A stretch of 64,000 nucleotides of DNA from Castanea sativa (Eukaryota; Streptophyta; Magnoliopsida; Fagales; Fagaceae). The translations under genes and the position numbers were made by a program. The stretch's first letter is position 1. Each line of letters starts with the position of its first letter. The stretch spans positions 60,921,001 through 60,985,000 of the forward strand of contig NC_134013.1 of the NCBI RefSeq assembly GCF_040712315.1. The letters run 5' to 3'. The notes under the pieces are model-generated. The model saw only the letters and a list, made by a program, of their open reading frames with translations. It made no database searches and was not told where the DNA came from. Of the stretch, positions 12,971 through 24,437 are shown one piece after another.

Positions 12971-13012
12971 GAGCTACAGTAACCGTGTTAATATACACGG
13001 TTACTGTAGCTC
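12971..13012. repeat. Perfect inverted repeat, 17-bp arms
   Basis: GAGCTACAGTAACCGTG is followed after 8 bases by its exact reverse complement. It lies in the right part of the TIR element at 12108-13140. A weaker, unpaired relative of the motif (GTTACTGCAGCAACC) occurs near 25290. Confidence 0.9.
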
Positions 13013-13143
13013 GAGGATGGGTTTGCACAATTTTGCATGTTTTTACACCCGCTGATGTGTGCATTTTTTGGGCTCAAAATGTGTAAAATTTGTAGTTTTT
13101 TGTGTTTTAGATGATTTTAACTGGACTGATGTAGATGCTCTAA

Positions 13144-13609
13144 GACGTTTGATTTGAGAAATTTTATATATCTGTGTGTGTTGGCCTAAAACTAAAACTG
13201 GGTTTGGCTCTGTTTTCATATTCAAAGAACGAAATTAAAAAATAAATAAAGAAAGAAAGAGTTTTGATAAGCCGTGGTGAAATAAGGGGTGATACCTAAT
13301 TGGAATGGAATTTTTCGACCATTTCAATTGGAACGAAACAAAATTAATAACTTTGTTGCATTTTATGGACAACAAAAATTTATAATAATTTCACAACATT
13401 CTTAAATTAGCTTTATCAACTTATACATGAGCTATTAGAAAATTCAAATTTGTAAACTGTGGTGGGTTGAGCTCAAGTGTGAGGTGATAGATTAATTTGA
13501 AAATATTCTTTTTATTGAAATAAGAATGAGGTTGTATCTCCGAGCTCTTACTTTGTTTATCTAATTTGTAATTGTATGTTTATCCTTAAAAATTTTCATA
13601 TATTAGTTG
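13144..13609. other. Intergenic, no feature seen
   Basis: AT-rich DNA with no supported coding region or resolvable repeat. Confidence 0.5.
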
Positions 13610-14290
13610 TGTACGAGCGCCACCCTCCTTCAAGCCCACTTACTTAGAGGCCCATGAATGTAATAACATGCCTGAGAGCCTAACACTGATTACGTGTGAA
13701 AGCACTCATGGCATGGCTGGCGAGTGTGGAGTCTCGCACGGCAGCACTTAGGGGATGCCATCGCCGAGCAGAGAACCTACTAGCGGAGCGGGTTCCAACG
13801 CTACTGCCATCTTCTTCCACCCATCACCAAACATCCACTTAAGTGAATTGATATTGGACCTTCCTTCCATTACCTAGGGAATGCCTTTGCCGAACATAAA
13901 GTCTAGTCGTAGAGCTAGTTCCAATGCCACTGCCACCTTCCCCACTCAAAATCAGACATCCACTTAGGAGAAGCAGTATTGAACCTCTCCTTCCACTCAC
14001 CAGGGGAATGATTATGACAATTCTACTAACTATGGCTATAAATAAGCAATGAGGATTCAATTGGAGAGGTTGGCAATTCCGGAGAGAAAGACGAGAGAGA
14101 AAGAGAGATCAGTCATCCTAGAAGAAGAGGGAAAGTGATAGTGAAAATCAGTAAAGCTGGGTACTGGGTCGGCCGAGCATAGCATCACCCGTTGTAGGAA
14201 ATCTGAAAGCCCACTATACAAATAGATTGTGAGCCCAAATACATCTTAAGCCCAACAACCATATTTGGGAGCGCACAAGTTGTAAAATAT
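13610..14290 (+). repeat. LTR-like fragment with ~126-bp internal tandem repeat
   Basis: This block is less AT-rich than its surroundings. It contains a unit starting TAGGGGATGCC at 13749 that recurs at 13875 (TAGGGAATGCC) and partly at 14002, a period of 126-127 bases. A TATA-box-like CTATAAATAAGC lies at 14036-14047, followed by GA-rich sequence, as in the promoter part of an LTR. No partner LTR or coding region is visible, so a solo LTR is the best guess. The exact ends are not fixed. Confidence 0.42.
14036..14047 (+). promoter_or_regulatory. TATA-box-like site in LTR-like fragment
   Basis: CTATAAATAAGC lies just after the 126-bp repeats. Its position would suit the U3/R boundary of an LTR. 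No transcript is known from the sequence alone. Confidence 0.35.
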
Positions 14291-14444
14291 ATTGTCTTCC
14301 TCTTAATTGCTTAATATTCACCTACCATTTTTAAAGCTTTTCTTGATTATAAAATGGCAGGTGCTTAATTTATATGTTTAAACCAAAATGGGTTGCCAAA
14401 AATTTATATCTCAAAACCTCAATGTGTCAAGGACGCTTGTGGCT

Positions 14445-15006
14445 AAGGCTGTCCACCGGAACCCGTAACTGACCAACACGATGCAATCGTCCGATTCGTA
14501 CCCGAAAATCGATCGACCCGACACTGATGATGGTTGGCGGTGGGTCTCAGCCTCCAACAATTGGGACTGGTAGGTCGGTTGACGGGTCTACTCTTCAAAA
14601 TCCAATTCAAACCGATTTGACCAGCCTATATATTGGAAACATGCCAATTTTCGTAGGTATGTGGAATTTTTTATAATTTATTGCTAGATATGTTGAGATC
14701 TGGCGAGATCTTGTCGAGATCCCGACAACTCCGACTAGATCTCTTCGAGATTCGACGAGTTCTTTTAGAAATCTCGCTAGATCCAACCATGTGTAAGCCA
14801 AATCTGGTGGATTTCAGCCATTTCCAACACGTTTTAGCTATTTTCTTCTACCTCGAGTTCAATCGATCACCAACCGACACTAACTAATATCCGACTCATC
14901 TGAACCGACTTATCTTACGGGTCGACGATGGGTCTAGATTTTGAAGACCCAAAGTGGTTAAGTTGGTTTTGGGTTGGGCACAAACCCGACTCGTGGATAG
15001 GCCTAA
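14445..15006. mobile_element. Non-autonomous hAT-like element
   Basis: The ends are imperfect inverted repeats (left AAGGCTGTCCACCGG, right reverse complement TTAGGCCTATCCACGAG). The flanks are TTGTGGCT (14437-14444) and TCGTGGCT (15007-15014), 7 of 8 identical, the duplication length typical of hAT elements. The interior is rich in CCGAC/GACCCG motifs and has no transposase. Confidence 0.55.
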
Positions 15007-15014
15007 TCGTGGCT

Positions 15015-15761
15015 TATAAATTTATCTCTAAAAGGTCATTTAGGTTTCAAACCTCTCATCCCACTTTGTAGTAAAAAATAATAATAAAATAAAATAAAAA
15101 TCTTTAATTTCTTTTTTTAAAATTTGGCTTGGTAAAATTCCATTGGGCCTTGACCCGCATCATTACGAGCATTCTCTTTGGCTCACTCCGCCCTTAGTTT
15201 TCTATAGGCTTTTTTTTGGGGGGGGGGGGGGGGTGTGTGTTTTTAAATAATTCAATAGTTGTAATGGATGAAGGAGTGTTTAAATTTTGGACAATTTCAG
15301 TTAAAAATATTCAGATGTGCTAATTGAGTTTAGCTTTTTCCTACTAATTTAAGCACAAATAAAGATCATGTTACAAGAATAATAGGTGACTTACTCTAGA
15401 TGCCAAGCAAGGATATAACCTTAATGTTGGCATTTGATTTTTTTTTTTTTTTTTAAATACCAATTGGCATTTTGCATTACTCATAAAATTTTTTTTTTTG
15501 GGTTGAGAAGATGCATTACTCATTAACATGGCGCACACAAATTTCAAGGATCTAATAGTTTCACAAACAAATAATTCTCAGACTAGCTGATAGAAATACA
15601 TTTTGTTGTGAGAAAGAAGATGAAACAATAAGAAATCACTTGTTCATAAATGAGAGAGCTCAATAATAGAAACAAGTTTCTTGATCTAATATAGGCTATA
15701 TAGCCAAGTGATCAAACTTCTTGTTATACGTGATCAAGTCACCCTTCTACATGCATGGCGC
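15015..15761. other. Intergenic, with a poly-G run
   Basis: AT-rich non-coding DNA. Homopolymer runs include 16 G at 15218-15233 and T-runs near 15440-15454. The part next to 15762 should carry the 3' untranslated region of the lipid-transfer gene. Nothing else is seen. Confidence 0.5.
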
Positions 15762-16294
15762 TCACAAAATCTGAAGAGTTATTGATAAAGCTGTGATCAG
15801 TATAATGTACTTGGACTGGAAAGAGGATATGCTTGCAGAGTTTGAACTTGAGCCCCTGGGACTAGGTCCACTAGGAGAACCTGAAGCACAAGTATATTAA
15901 TAGAGATTAGAAAAAATTTTGCTCAATATTTTGATGAAGTAACAGAAAACATAATGAGATGCATACTTGAAACTGAAAGGCAGGAGATGGGGTTGACATT
16001 TTGTCCACATCTTCCAGGTAACATCTGGGCCTGGTTCACATTGATACCAGCCTGCTCAGCTTTTCTGCTGCTCTTGATGCTTATCAAACTACACAAGCAT
16101 TTTGGATCGGATTTGATCACAGATTTCAGAGGGTTACAACAACTGTCAGGTGGGTTTCGGGTTCCATTAAGGTAGTTGAGACAAGGAGCAAGCTGGTTTA
16201 GGCATGAAGTGTCTTGAGCCCATCCTTTTGGCATCAAAATGGCCAAGGCTAGGAATGCAATCCCATAGTACAACCAAAGCAGCTTCATCTCCAT
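15762..16294 (-). CDS. GPI-anchored non-specific lipid transfer protein (eight-cysteine)
   Basis: Two exons (15967-16294 and 15762-15880) encode 148 residues. Residues 1-26 form a secretory signal peptide (hydrophobic GIAFLALAIL core, cleavage near AQ). The eight-cysteine motif is complete: C31, C38, CC52-53, C66-X-C68, C96, C105, the disulphide frame of plant nsLTPs. NGT at 43-45 is an N-glycosylation site. Exon 2 gives a Ser/Pro-rich linker and then a hydrophobic end (YIILITALSITLQIL), the layout of a GPI-anchor signal, so the mature protein should sit on the outer face of the plasma membrane. Such proteins carry lipids and cuticle or suberin precursors. The donor AA|GTATGC and acceptor TTCAG|GT keep the frame. 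I cannot place it within an LTPG subclade. Confidence 0.92.
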
Positions 16295-16334
16295 GTTTGC
16301 TTCAATTTGTTATCAACTCCAGCGCACATATATG

Positions 16335-16337
<3 letters not shown>

Positions 16338-16372
<35 letters not shown>
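16338..16372. repeat. (GA)n microsatellite upstream of the LTP gene
   Basis: An almost pure GA tract with one AAA interruption, about 45 bases upstream of the LTP start codon. It reads as a CT-rich tract in the probable 5' leader or promoter. Confidence 0.93.
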
Positions 16373-16504
16373 GTTTGAATATGATAGAAAGTTGGTGATC
16401 CAACTGGTTGCAGACTATTTGACTTATGATTTGGTGACTGCTTTTTTAGGGACGTGGAGGCTGACATTTGATAGAGGCGGTGATAGTGGCTGTCGGATAG
16501 GTTA

Positions 16505-16867
16505 AGCTACTTTTCTAGATACATTAATAAGCCTAGAAACCAAAGCTTATGTAAGGAGTGATTTGGTTGAAAGACAATACCATTTAGTTCTATCATTCCA
16601 AGACAAATAAGTGAAATTACTAAATCGAGTTCTTGCCTCTTGGTTCTCACTTCTCACAACATGATTGGTTCTCTAGAATTCTTGGAATAACATTACTATA
16701 AAGTTTATAAAATCCTATCTATCCATTTTAAAAAGAGAAAATTAAAATTTTTCATGTCATCAATATTTAAACAAATGACTACTATCATGACTTTAGTATC
16801 ATGTAAATTATTGGTAATGTGGCAAAAAAAAATCTCCTAATTTCAAATAAACTGATAAATTTTTGAA
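16505..16867. other. Intergenic, no feature seen
   Basis: AT-rich DNA between the LTP upstream region and the fold-back element. No coding or repeat structure is identified. Confidence 0.45.
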
Positions 16868-17195
16868 TAAAATACTATTCTAGTTTCTAAACTTTATTAA
16901 AAGTTTGTTTTTTATTCCTAAACTTTAAAAAGTTCTTTTTTCATTCCTAAACTTAGTAAAGAGTTTTTTGAATAGTATAAAAACAAAAAGAATGATGAAA
17001 AAAGAACTTTTTCAATAATTTAGGGATGAAAAACAAACTTTTAGTAAAGTTTAAATAAATAACTAAAACATTTTCAATAATTTTGGAACGAAGTATGAAC
17101 TTTTCAATAGTTTAAAGACAAAAAATGAACTTCTTAAAATTTAGGGATAAAAAACAAATTTTTGGTAAAGTTTAAGGACTAAAAAAATATTTTAT
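16868..17195. mobile_element. Long fold-back (MITE-like) element
   Basis: The left arm (about 16868-16950: ATAAAATAC...TTTCTAAACTTTA...TTTGTTTTTTATTCC) is matched by the reverse complement of the right arm (about 17110-17195) over roughly 85 bases. Internal copies of TAAACTTT and AACTTTTT extend the pairing towards the centre. There is no coding region, and no target duplication was resolved. It would form a near-complete hairpin if transcribed. Confidence 0.6.
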
Positions 17196-17746
17196 CAGAA
17201 ATTTTTTAGAATTCCAAGATGGATTACTCTAAAGACTCAATGGGAGTTCAATCCTCACCGCACACTTTGGTCCTAGGCATGGGTTTGTTCCGTTAATGTC
17301 TGAAGTTTGAACTACATATTGTATTGAAACTACAAATCTTTCTTCAACGTATCGATGCAGCTGTTAGTACATACTAATTGATATGAGGCATGGTTTGCCA
17401 GTGAGTGACACCTAGTTCAAAATTGGCTTTTACAAATTTCAAGAGAGGTCTCACACCAAACCTTCCAGTTTTGAAGAAATAACATCTATTCACAGATACA
17501 TCATGCAAAGTAGCCTAAAATAACTCATAAAGCTAAAACTCAAATGTTTCTTTATATCAGCTATACAGATTGAAGAAGGTGCAACAGAAGCAAGAAATAT
17601 TTGTATTGAAATATTAGCAACCTAAGATCCTATAACTTGCCTTAAGCTTACATTCCTTCTCCCAAGATCAGGCAATGGCTACCTCCCTTTTCATCCATAG
17701 GAAACATAACCACCAGGAATACGAATGATTAAGTTTCTTCGAAGGA
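17196..17746 (-). other. 3' flank of the potassium transporter gene
   Basis: Non-coding sequence directly downstream of the transporter stop codon. It should contain the 3' untranslated region. No other feature is seen. Confidence 0.45.
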
Positions 17747-20700
17747 CTAGACATAGTATATCATGCCAACTTCAATAAGACTAATGTGAGGAATGTTAAG
17801 CGCCACAGCAGGGCCCCTGCAATTCTTTCGAAGAAATGAATACCCAATATCAATCACAATCTTTTTTAAGTACGAGGAAGATCTCCTGGCCTTTACATAT
17901 GAGTGCCCCAGTATATATGCAACCCCTGCTTCCTTTGCCTGAATCAAATCCGTCAGCTCTTCCCGAACTGCAGGATCCATCCCAGGGCTTGAGGGTAAGT
18001 GAAACCTGACATGGCGCTTCCTGATTTGCGTGTTCTCATCATCATAAACCAATTGCAAACTCTGGAGGGTTGGAGACTTGCTGCTTTGGATAGAGATGCC
18101 CACATCATCATCCTCTTGCTCAGTTACCATTAGGCTTGAGCTTGATTGCAAAGTTTTGGTGCTTATAACAGCCATCCGCCCGTCAAATGATGAACTCTCG
18201 GAGGTCGAGAACTGTGGTTCTACTGCTTCCCTATGGATGAACTCTGCAATGCTTTGTATGAGCTGGCTCTCAAAGTCTCCACTATCCCGCTGAATGTCCT
18301 TATACCCATACCTCACTATGCACCTATACATACGATATGGTCTTGGACAAACCCGGCCTATGAGGAAACGTTCTTCTGGTGAGACATAAGGAACAGGAAC
18401 TGATTTTACACAAACAAAAACTAATACGTTGTGAAATGCAGGGAGGTTTGTTACAAAGTGAGAAAATATTGCAGGTACTCCTGTTGCCAATTCAGAGTAT
18501 ATGAGGCCTATCCCTGGCACACGGACAATACCAAGACTAGGGCCCAGGCCGAGTAACCATTTTAATGAAACTTTGTTGTGTAGATCAAAAGTGTACTTCT
18601 TGCGAGTACCATAGTGCCAGACATACATAACAATCGTAAAGACAAATGAAAGCACAAGGGGGACCCATCCTCCCTGAGGCACTTTCATTAAAGCTGCTGA
18701 CAAGTATACACCCTCAATGAACCAGAAGAAAAAAAGGAATGCTGCAGCAAGAAAGACACTTTTCTGCCAAACGAATATTATGACGAGCGCCATGAGAAAT
18801 GTTGTGACGAACATAACTGTCATGCAAGCAAGTCCTGGAAACCAAAAACCAAAAATGAATCAAAATCACATACAAGACAGTCATGGGGCTAATATAAAGT
18901 CACAGAAATCTTCATGGTATATATGCAATAAACACATTTATTTGAGTCCCTTGAAATCTCAAATAAATCATCAAAACCTATGGCTTTGGTCTGGATCATT
19001 ATCTGAGCTAGAGCTTGGCAGCAACTAAGAAACCTTCATGGTATATATGCATGCATATAATAACTTATTTATTTTCTTGTTTTGTATTTTTAATGTACAT
19101 GCAATTGTATCATTTCTTCTGCTGTGTGTATTTGGTTATATGAATACTATTATTATATTAAGCCAACCTTCTCTGTGAAAAATACTCATTCCTCTAAAAA
19201 TACTTGTGAATTTCATTTGCAAAGCATGGTTCTTATAGATTTAGGGGGAAAAACTGAACAATTTTTAAACAAAGAAAAAGGCATAATTCACAGTAAACTA
19301 TAAAATATGAGGGTCTGTTTGAATATCGCTTATTTTACTGAAAACTGAAAACAATAAAGAAAAAAATAATCAAAAAGTTACCGTTTACGCGCTTGACACT
19401 GTTCATAAGCCTTATTGCACTGTTCATGAGACATGAACAGTGCAAGAGGCAGTGTAATAAAAAATAAATAAAAAAAAAAGCCAAAAACGCAGAAAATGCC
19501 AGACGCAAGGAGTATCCAAACGCATACTTAGAGTTCACTAAGAGGAAAGTATTTTAAGAGCATTACGCATTTTAGAAAACTATAATACATGACTGTTTAT
19601 GATTTAGAAGTTAAGGTCCCCTTTTCTTTAATGTCTTCTATTTATTTCCCCCTTTTTTCCATTGTCTGTAACCCCACAGAGAATCCATACGCAGGGAGTA
19701 TCCAAACACATACTTAGAGTTCACTAAGAGGAAAGTATTTTAAGAGCATTACGCATTTTAGAAAACTATAATACATGACTGTTTATGATTTAGAAGTTAA
19801 GGTCCCCTTTTCTTTAATGTCTTCTATTTATTTCCCCCTTTTTCCATTCTCTGTAACCCCACCTCCCCCCGCACCCCCCCCCCCTTTTCATAAAAATCAA
19901 TTTGGTCTTTAGATATTTTAAACATCCTATTACAGTGTAGGATTTGTCTAATTTTTTATTTTATTCATGAAAATTATGCATCTGTAGAATTAATCAGATA
20001 TAAATACAATTTGCTTCCACCTTGCCAATTGATTTATATGGCCCACTCATCCCAGATATCACAAAGCATATAAATAATAATAATAATAACATATGCATAC
20101 AAGGGCACATACATCCACAAACAATTCAACAGCAACATCTATTGAATGAAAATTAGTCATACATACAAATCACAAATCTAAAGCCACATCTAATGAAGTC
20201 CCATCCTAATCGCTGAGGTAACTGACCAATTGACCACACACTGGTACCACCAATAAACACATTTCGATGGTGCCTTTAGTGAAGAGAGGGGGATGGCTGT
20301 TGTCAAGAGGACTTAATCAACACTAAGTTTATTAAAATTCTTTGTTATGACTAAAAAACAAAGTTATGGAGCAAATTATATCAGGACATTACAACTAAAA
20401 TAAAGAGGACAATGCACTCTAGCTCAAATAGCACCGACTCCCCCATAAGAACAAGGTCGTGGGTTCAAGACTTATTAAATTTATATTTAACTTGCCAATC
20501 CAGAGAGAAAGAGCTCTTTCAAATAATGACTTACCATAAGCATTTCCAATCATGGTTGTGTCCTGAAATCCAATAGTTATGGCAAGAGTAAGGATCATGA
20601 GTATCCAGTTTATTTCTGGGATGTAGATCTGCCCATATATATGTTTTGAGGTGTGCACAACTTTGACTCGGGGAAAGCAACCAAGGGCATTGCATTGTTT

Positions 20701-23700
20701 GATGATGGAGAAAGTAGCAGTAATAACAGCCTGACTACCAACAATTGCTGCAAGGGTGGCAATAACAAAGACAGGCCAGTATACAGGTCCTGCAAGATAA
20801 GAAAGGATAGAAAACAAAATAAGACCAAGTCGAGTTTAAAAACAGAATTCTGGTATTAGCATCACTTGTTGTCAGAATGGACTAACTAGGTATTGACTCA
20901 AAAAAGCTCCCAGGAGTTTGGTCCAGATGTCGAGATAAGAAAGCAGCTTGACCCATGTATTGCACTACCAAACAGGGGTAAATAACAAATGCAAATGCAA
21001 CCTGCACAGGCAAATACAAAATTCAAACAGCTCAACTATACAAATCTGTATGAAGAAGAGGCCTACAAACTAAAATGAGTCGTGGTTATGTAGTCATATT
21101 CCTAGACTGAGTGCATCATTTTTCCAACCATCCTACAGAATGCTTTAACGATTGAATGTGAAAGTTATTTGGGTTTCAATAAAGAGATCTGGCAAGTTGG
21201 AAAAGATCAAGTGAGCCCCTCACTCATGCAAGCAAATTGTAAAACCCATTTTTACAACTTCCCATTCATGACAATTTGTATCTTCTGTGCATAAAACACA
21301 GATTGAATCATAAACTAACCCTTATTGACAAGGCAGTGAAATGACCCAGATCTGCAAACATAGCTTCAGTACCTGTTGAGACCCAGAAAAGCTAAGTCGT
21401 TAGTAGTGCATTAAATTTAGTGACATCCGACAATTAAAATGGCATTTTGAGGTAGCAAGAACTACTTCTTTCTAACAAACAAAAAATACAACTTCAACTC
21501 AACCAGATTCACAAAGATGAGTTGCACCATTTGCTGCAAAAACCCAGTGAATATATCATGCATGCCACATAATATTCTAACAAATACCAGAACCAACATA
21601 CCAGTTATAGATAGAAGAATCCCTCCCAGAGAAATCCAACCATCTTTACCAGTCTCCCTAAAGAACTTGATAATATAATACGGAGACAATGCACGTACGA
21701 CCTTTGGGTTCCAAAATATTGTGTTGTACAACCCAATGGAAAAAATCGATACCAACCAGATGATCACAACTGGTGCAAACATAAACGCTACCCTGTGGGT
21801 GCCAAAATGCTGCAGAGCAAACAGGCCCACCAATATTACACAGGCAATCAACAGGAGTTCACCTACAAACAATAAGTAGCATAGCATGTCACAAACAAAA
21901 CCTGTACATGGCGCCATAAGCAGCATTGATCAATAGGCATCATGAATTCTATAGTCGCAATATGTCAAGACAACTACTTACCATTATTTAATTTCGATTC
22001 TGCCACTTTTAGTCCCGATACTGCTGATAGAACTGCAAAACATGTGCAACACTCCTTAATTTCGCAGGGAAAAAAAATCATGACTGGGTTTAATATATAG
22101 TTTTATTAATCCCAGACAAGAAGTTTTCATAAGATATAGCAACAAACCACTGGAAGATTTTATCAAATACTTATTTATCAGAATTAAAGCACATGTACAC
22201 CACTTTCCACACTGAGAAACAATGGAAAAGGCAATTAGCAATGAAATATAACCTGACCTCTAGATCTGATCATTTTTCTATGAATCAGAGGAATGAATAA
22301 ATCAGAAAGTCAATGATGCCCACAACCATCAATTATAGCTGTTTAAGCAATTACTAATCCCCCATAATGAGATTACACCTAATATGAAAGAATTGGACAT
22401 TTATAACCAGTATTCACCTGCGTTAGAATCAGCTCGGTGCTAGCCATGGTCCAAGTCATCTATATCCATACGATAAATTTGCTAACTAAGTCCATAATAT
22501 GGGGGAGTTTTCCAGGGGAACATCTTTCCCGTGTCCATAGCAGAGATACAATGTGACTTCGTGAAAGGTTGCAACATAAACTACATCTATTGTCTCTCTA
22601 ATGCTTAGAAAAGGCATTTATGGAACCAAAATATATAGATTCACATTCAACATCCAGAATGACACTGGACATGAAATGGCATGTGGTCTGTAACTTACCT
22701 GAAATTGCAGGAGTAAGCACTCCATCACCTATGACCATGCATGCACCAAATAATACCACAATTAGTAGGGCTGTTCGTAGCCTTTTATACTTCTCCAAAA
22801 ATCTCTTTAGTGGGGAAGATGCTATAGTATGTGATGATGGGCCATATCTATAGGCTGAGAGCTCCTCATCGGCTGCTTGTTGATTGGGAAGTAAGCTCAA
22901 CTTTGCATGCCTGCAAAGCAGTGAGTAAAGAGCAAATGTCCCACCTGAAATCAGTTATAATATAATTAGAATTGGTAGAGGCTTGATTCATAGGTATTAA
23001 AATTAGATTTAATGAAAGGATTATATCCAGTTAAAAGTTTAACAATCACCACACCTTCACCATTATCATCTGCACTCAGTACAAGAAAAACGTACTTGAG
23101 CAATGGTATCAATGTCAGCGTCCAGAAAATTAAGGAAAATGCACCAAATATGGCATCCTCATTTAGATGTGTCTGCAACTTCCCTTTAAATATGCTTGTA
23201 TAAACATACAGAGGTGAAGTGCTTAGGTCTCCATATACCACACCAAAGCTTTGATAAGCTAATATTAGATTCTTGGAGAGATTCACCCATGAAAGCTGCA
23301 AGGGCACAAAACTTTATAAAGTTGAGTGAATTACAGTATAGAAAAAGAATCTGGTCATGATACAAGTGATGCCATATACAGTGGTATTTGAAAGCTAAAA
23401 CCAATAATTTGGGAATCCAGTCATGTGAATGTTAGCTCTATATTGACAATGGCAATGCTAAAAAAACTGGAGTTGGGTTTAGTCTGTATGATAGAGATAT
23501 CAGAGCCAAGGTAGTACTTCACTACACAATACAGAGCCTATTATCAGTCAAACGATCACTGAAACAAGCAAGATCCAAACTGACAAATCAATATATATAT
23601 ATATATACACACACAATTCAATAGCTGGGGAAGGTGGGATTTAAACACTGGAGGTCTCCATTAAAAACACCAAGAAGTAACCGTTGAGCTACAATGCTCT

Positions 23701-24412
23701 TGGCAACAAATCAATAAGAAGATAGTTAAGTCTTTAGAATCAAACCCCAAATACCACCTTAACGCATATAGCATTTGAGAAATATTTATAATAGGTCACT
23801 ATGCATCAATAATTGTACCAAATGCAATACATGAATTCAGCAATCGACCTAGAAAATGAAAAAAATAAGAGGATAATTAAAGTCAAACTAATTATAATCA
23901 TATACTATATTTGAAAGCTAACATCAGGGCAAAATATAATACTTTAAAACTAACATCACCCAATATGATAATTATAAAATTTATAACAACAGAAAATGAA
24001 GAAATTGAGTTGAAATATACATTAAAAAAAGAAAAAAGATTGATACCTTATCAGCAAAATCATCATTATCTCAAAAAAATTCGATTAAATACAAAACGCA
24101 CACACAATCAATCAATTCAAAAAAAACTTAACTCTGTATCCATTTAATTTAGCCACACAACAACGAAAAAAAAAATGACCATGAAAAGATTTAACGAAGG
24201 AAAGCACATGAAAAACATTTTGGTCTGTGAGGTGTTTGTGTTTATGCCAAGCTCAGAAATTTACAACAAGAATTCCAGATTTCAGGACCAAAAAACAAAA
24301 ACACGAGTAAACTAGGAATTGGGATTTCAGGAAAAAAAATAAGAAGAAGAAGAGAGAGAATACTAACCGAGGAGGGATTCCGAGGAATCGGAATTCCAGC
24401 TTCTGGCTCCAT
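17747..24412 (-). CDS. KUP4: KUP/HAK/KT potassium transporter, KUP4/TRH1 type
   Basis: Nine exons, frames and GT/AG borders checked: 24368-24412, 23055-23295, 22699-22944, 21982-22032, 21602-21862, 21320-21372, 20887-21001, 20535-20789, 17747-18834. They give 784 residues, the usual size for this family (Arabidopsis TRH1 is about 775). Conserved family blocks are present: [13 protein letters not shown] at 33-45, [13 protein letters not shown] near 92-104, [18 protein letters not shown] at 168-185, and a long core with repeated hydrophobic helices. A hydrophilic cytosolic tail of over 250 residues ends [13 protein letters not shown]. The short N-terminus and near-identity across the core resemble AtKUP4/KT3 (TINY ROOT HAIR 1), which drives K+ uptake and supports root-hair growth and auxin transport. 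The function here is inferred by homology. The start is the ATG at 24410-24412; an upstream in-frame TTG was not used. All exons are open. Confidence 0.96.
19308..19530. mobile_element. MITE in intron 8 of the KUP4-like gene
   Basis: The left end reads GGGTCTGTTTGAATATCGC and the right end reverse-complements to GTATGCGTTTGGATACTCC, an imperfect TIR pair. The centre carries a palindrome, CACTGTTCATG-AGA-CATGAACAGTG, at 19418-19442. The right end is contained in the adjacent tandem duplication. Confidence 0.5.
19503..19862. repeat. ~186-bp tandem duplication in a KUP4-like gene intron
   Basis: The block beginning ACGCAAGGAGTATCC at 19503 recurs as ACGCAGGGAGTATCC at 19689, and the two copies are nearly identical for about 170 bases. 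The duplicated segment begins inside the right terminus of the MITE at 19308-19530, so it arose after, or with, that insertion. Confidence 0.9.
20411..20500 (+). mobile_element. tRNA-derived SINE fragment in KUP4-like gene intron 8
   Basis: A box-A-like TAGCTCAAATAGCA is followed by a box-B-like GTGGGTTCAAGAC. No clear tail or target duplication is seen. A fragment is the cautious call. Confidence 0.35.
23600..23707 (-). mobile_element. tRNA-derived SINE (family A copy) in KUP4-like gene intron 1
   Basis: On the minus strand it reads TAGCTCAACGGTTA (box A), then GTGTTTAAATCCC (box B), then a (TG)n(TA)n tail. The block order matches the copy at 2262-2363. Target duplications were not found. 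Confidence 0.45.
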
Positions 24413-24437
24413 GGAGAAGAGGACAGCCAAACCCCGC

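Larger units (their letters stand above)
12108..13140. mobile_element. PIF/Harbinger-like TIR element with cargo, copy 1
   Basis: The left terminus GAGCAACCACATTAG matches the reverse complement of the right terminus, GAGCATCTACATCAG, at 12 of 15 positions. TAA flanks both ends (12105-12107 and 13141-13143), consistent with the 3-bp TWA duplication of PIF/Harbinger elements. The 1033-bp interior has no transposase. It holds a pyrimidine-rich block, a GAGCTCCGATCC array and a 17-bp-arm palindrome (separate entries). It is non-autonomous and sits about 300 bp upstream of the Mfd-like gene. Confidence 0.6.

Noticed and set aside
15218..15233. G-quadruplex-forming site
   Set aside because: A single uninterrupted poly-G run, probably slippage or an assembly artefact. 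No four-tract motif with loops.
16868..17195. MicroRNA precursor
   Set aside because: The arms are long and uniformly paired with AT-rich low-complexity sequence, as in a MITE. No distinct miRNA/miRNA* duplex is apparent.
24413..24430. Upstream in-frame start (TTG) for the KUP4-like protein
   Set aside because: The codon is TTG, not ATG. The ATG at 24410-24412 gives an N-terminus of the expected length for KUP4-type proteins.
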